In this document: positions 13,853 to 14,071 of the stretch, piece by piece
Layout of the letters: every line of letters begins with the position of its first letter
Position numbering within the stretch: the first letter of the stretch is position 1
Assembly: GCA_002347815.1 (NCBI GenBank)
Contig: DDXV01000027.1
Location: 1-14,071 of the forward strand
DNA length: 14,071 nt
Direction: 5' to 3'
Origin: Syntrophaceae bacterium UBA2251
Lineage (GTDB): Bacteria > Desulfobacterota > Syntrophia > Syntrophales > UBA2251
Position numbers and translations under genes: made by a program
Notes under the pieces: generated by a model
Databases searched by the model: none
What the model was told of the DNA's origin: nothing
The model's input: only the letters and a program-made list of their open reading frames with translations

Positions 13853-14071
13853 ATGGTCGAAGACTGGTACAAGGCGAAAGAGAAGGACAATCAGTATCCC
13901 AGGGAACTGGTCATGGGGGAGTTCCTCCGCCGGAACGCCGATCGGTTTCCGGATCGACTCGCCGTGGTCTACAAGGACCGGCGCTATACCTATCGGGAAT
14001 TCAACGCCCGGGTGAACCGGCTGGCCAACGCCCTGATCGCCCTGGGGGTGAAGAAGGGCGACTGCATCGGG
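13853..14071 (+). CDS. AMP-forming acyl-CoA synthetase, N-terminus only (gene continues past window)
   Basis: The first 73 residues of an ANL-superfamily (AMP-dependent synthetase/ligase) enzyme, which activates a carboxylate to its CoA thioester through an acyl-adenylate. The beginning VEDWYKAKEKDNQYPRELV is followed by the family pattern MGEFLRRNADRFPDRLAVVYKDRRYTYREF, then NRLANALIALGVKKGDCIG. The diagnostic AMP-binding P-loop and adenylate motifs lie beyond the edge, so substrate class is not visible. Long-chain fatty-acid-CoA ligase is favoured because an acyl-CoA dehydrogenase precedes it. AAGGAGG lies 8 bases before the ATG at 13853. The likely location is cytoplasmic or peripheral to the inner membrane. 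Confidence 0.85.
   Translation, partial: MVEDWYKAKEKDNQYPRELVMGEFLRRNADRFPDRLAVVYKDRRYTYREFNARVNRLANALIALGVKKGDCIG

Overview
This is a bacterial chromosome fragment. Dense, GC-rich genes, a rubrerythrin, and an acyl-CoA dehydrogenase followed by an acyl-CoA synthetase suggest an anaerobic, fatty-acid-using deltaproteobacterium, perhaps Syntrophales-like. This is inferred from gene content and codon use; no rRNA or other taxonomic marker is present.

Left part (1-2640, minus strand, visibly more AT-rich). It holds the N-terminal part of a J-domain co-chaperone with a TPR-like region, a 380-base gap with a terminator-like hairpin and leftover sequence, and a secreted caspase-like peptidase fused to a formylglycine-generating-enzyme (FGE)/C-type-lectin domain. 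The last ~23 codons of the lectin domain look like the variable repeat of a diversity-generating retroelement (DGR). The positions normally filled by AAY codons in such repeats hold thirteen different-looking codons, all ending in C or T, followed by a constant GC-rich end carrying a 9-bp inverted repeat. A second, broken FGE C-terminus lies 30 bases past the stop. No reverse transcriptase or template repeat is in the window. This is the most interesting locus here.

Centre-left (2641-6674, minus strand). This is a housekeeping run in the order ftsH, mutY, ybaK, thioredoxin: membrane protease, DNA repair, tRNA editing and thiol redox control. The thioredoxin has a tandemly duplicated zinc ribbon.

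Centre-right (6790-9992, plus strand). This is an Fe(III)-type ABC importer: periplasmic binding protein, ATPase and a two-domain permease. It starts at a near-consensus promoter and a 9-codon leader ORF coupled to the first gene. The ATPase has a +1 frameshift at a run of nine C and an internal deletion. The permease has lost the coupling loop of its first half. The importer is therefore decaying, phase-variable or mis-sequenced.

Right part (10032-14071, plus strand). It holds a PaaI-type thioesterase with a second +1 frameshift, a rubrerythrin, a small aromatic-rich protein, an acyl-CoA dehydrogenase preceded by three mutually exclusive hairpins, and the start of an acyl-CoA synthetase. The last two genes fit fatty-acid activation and beta-oxidation.
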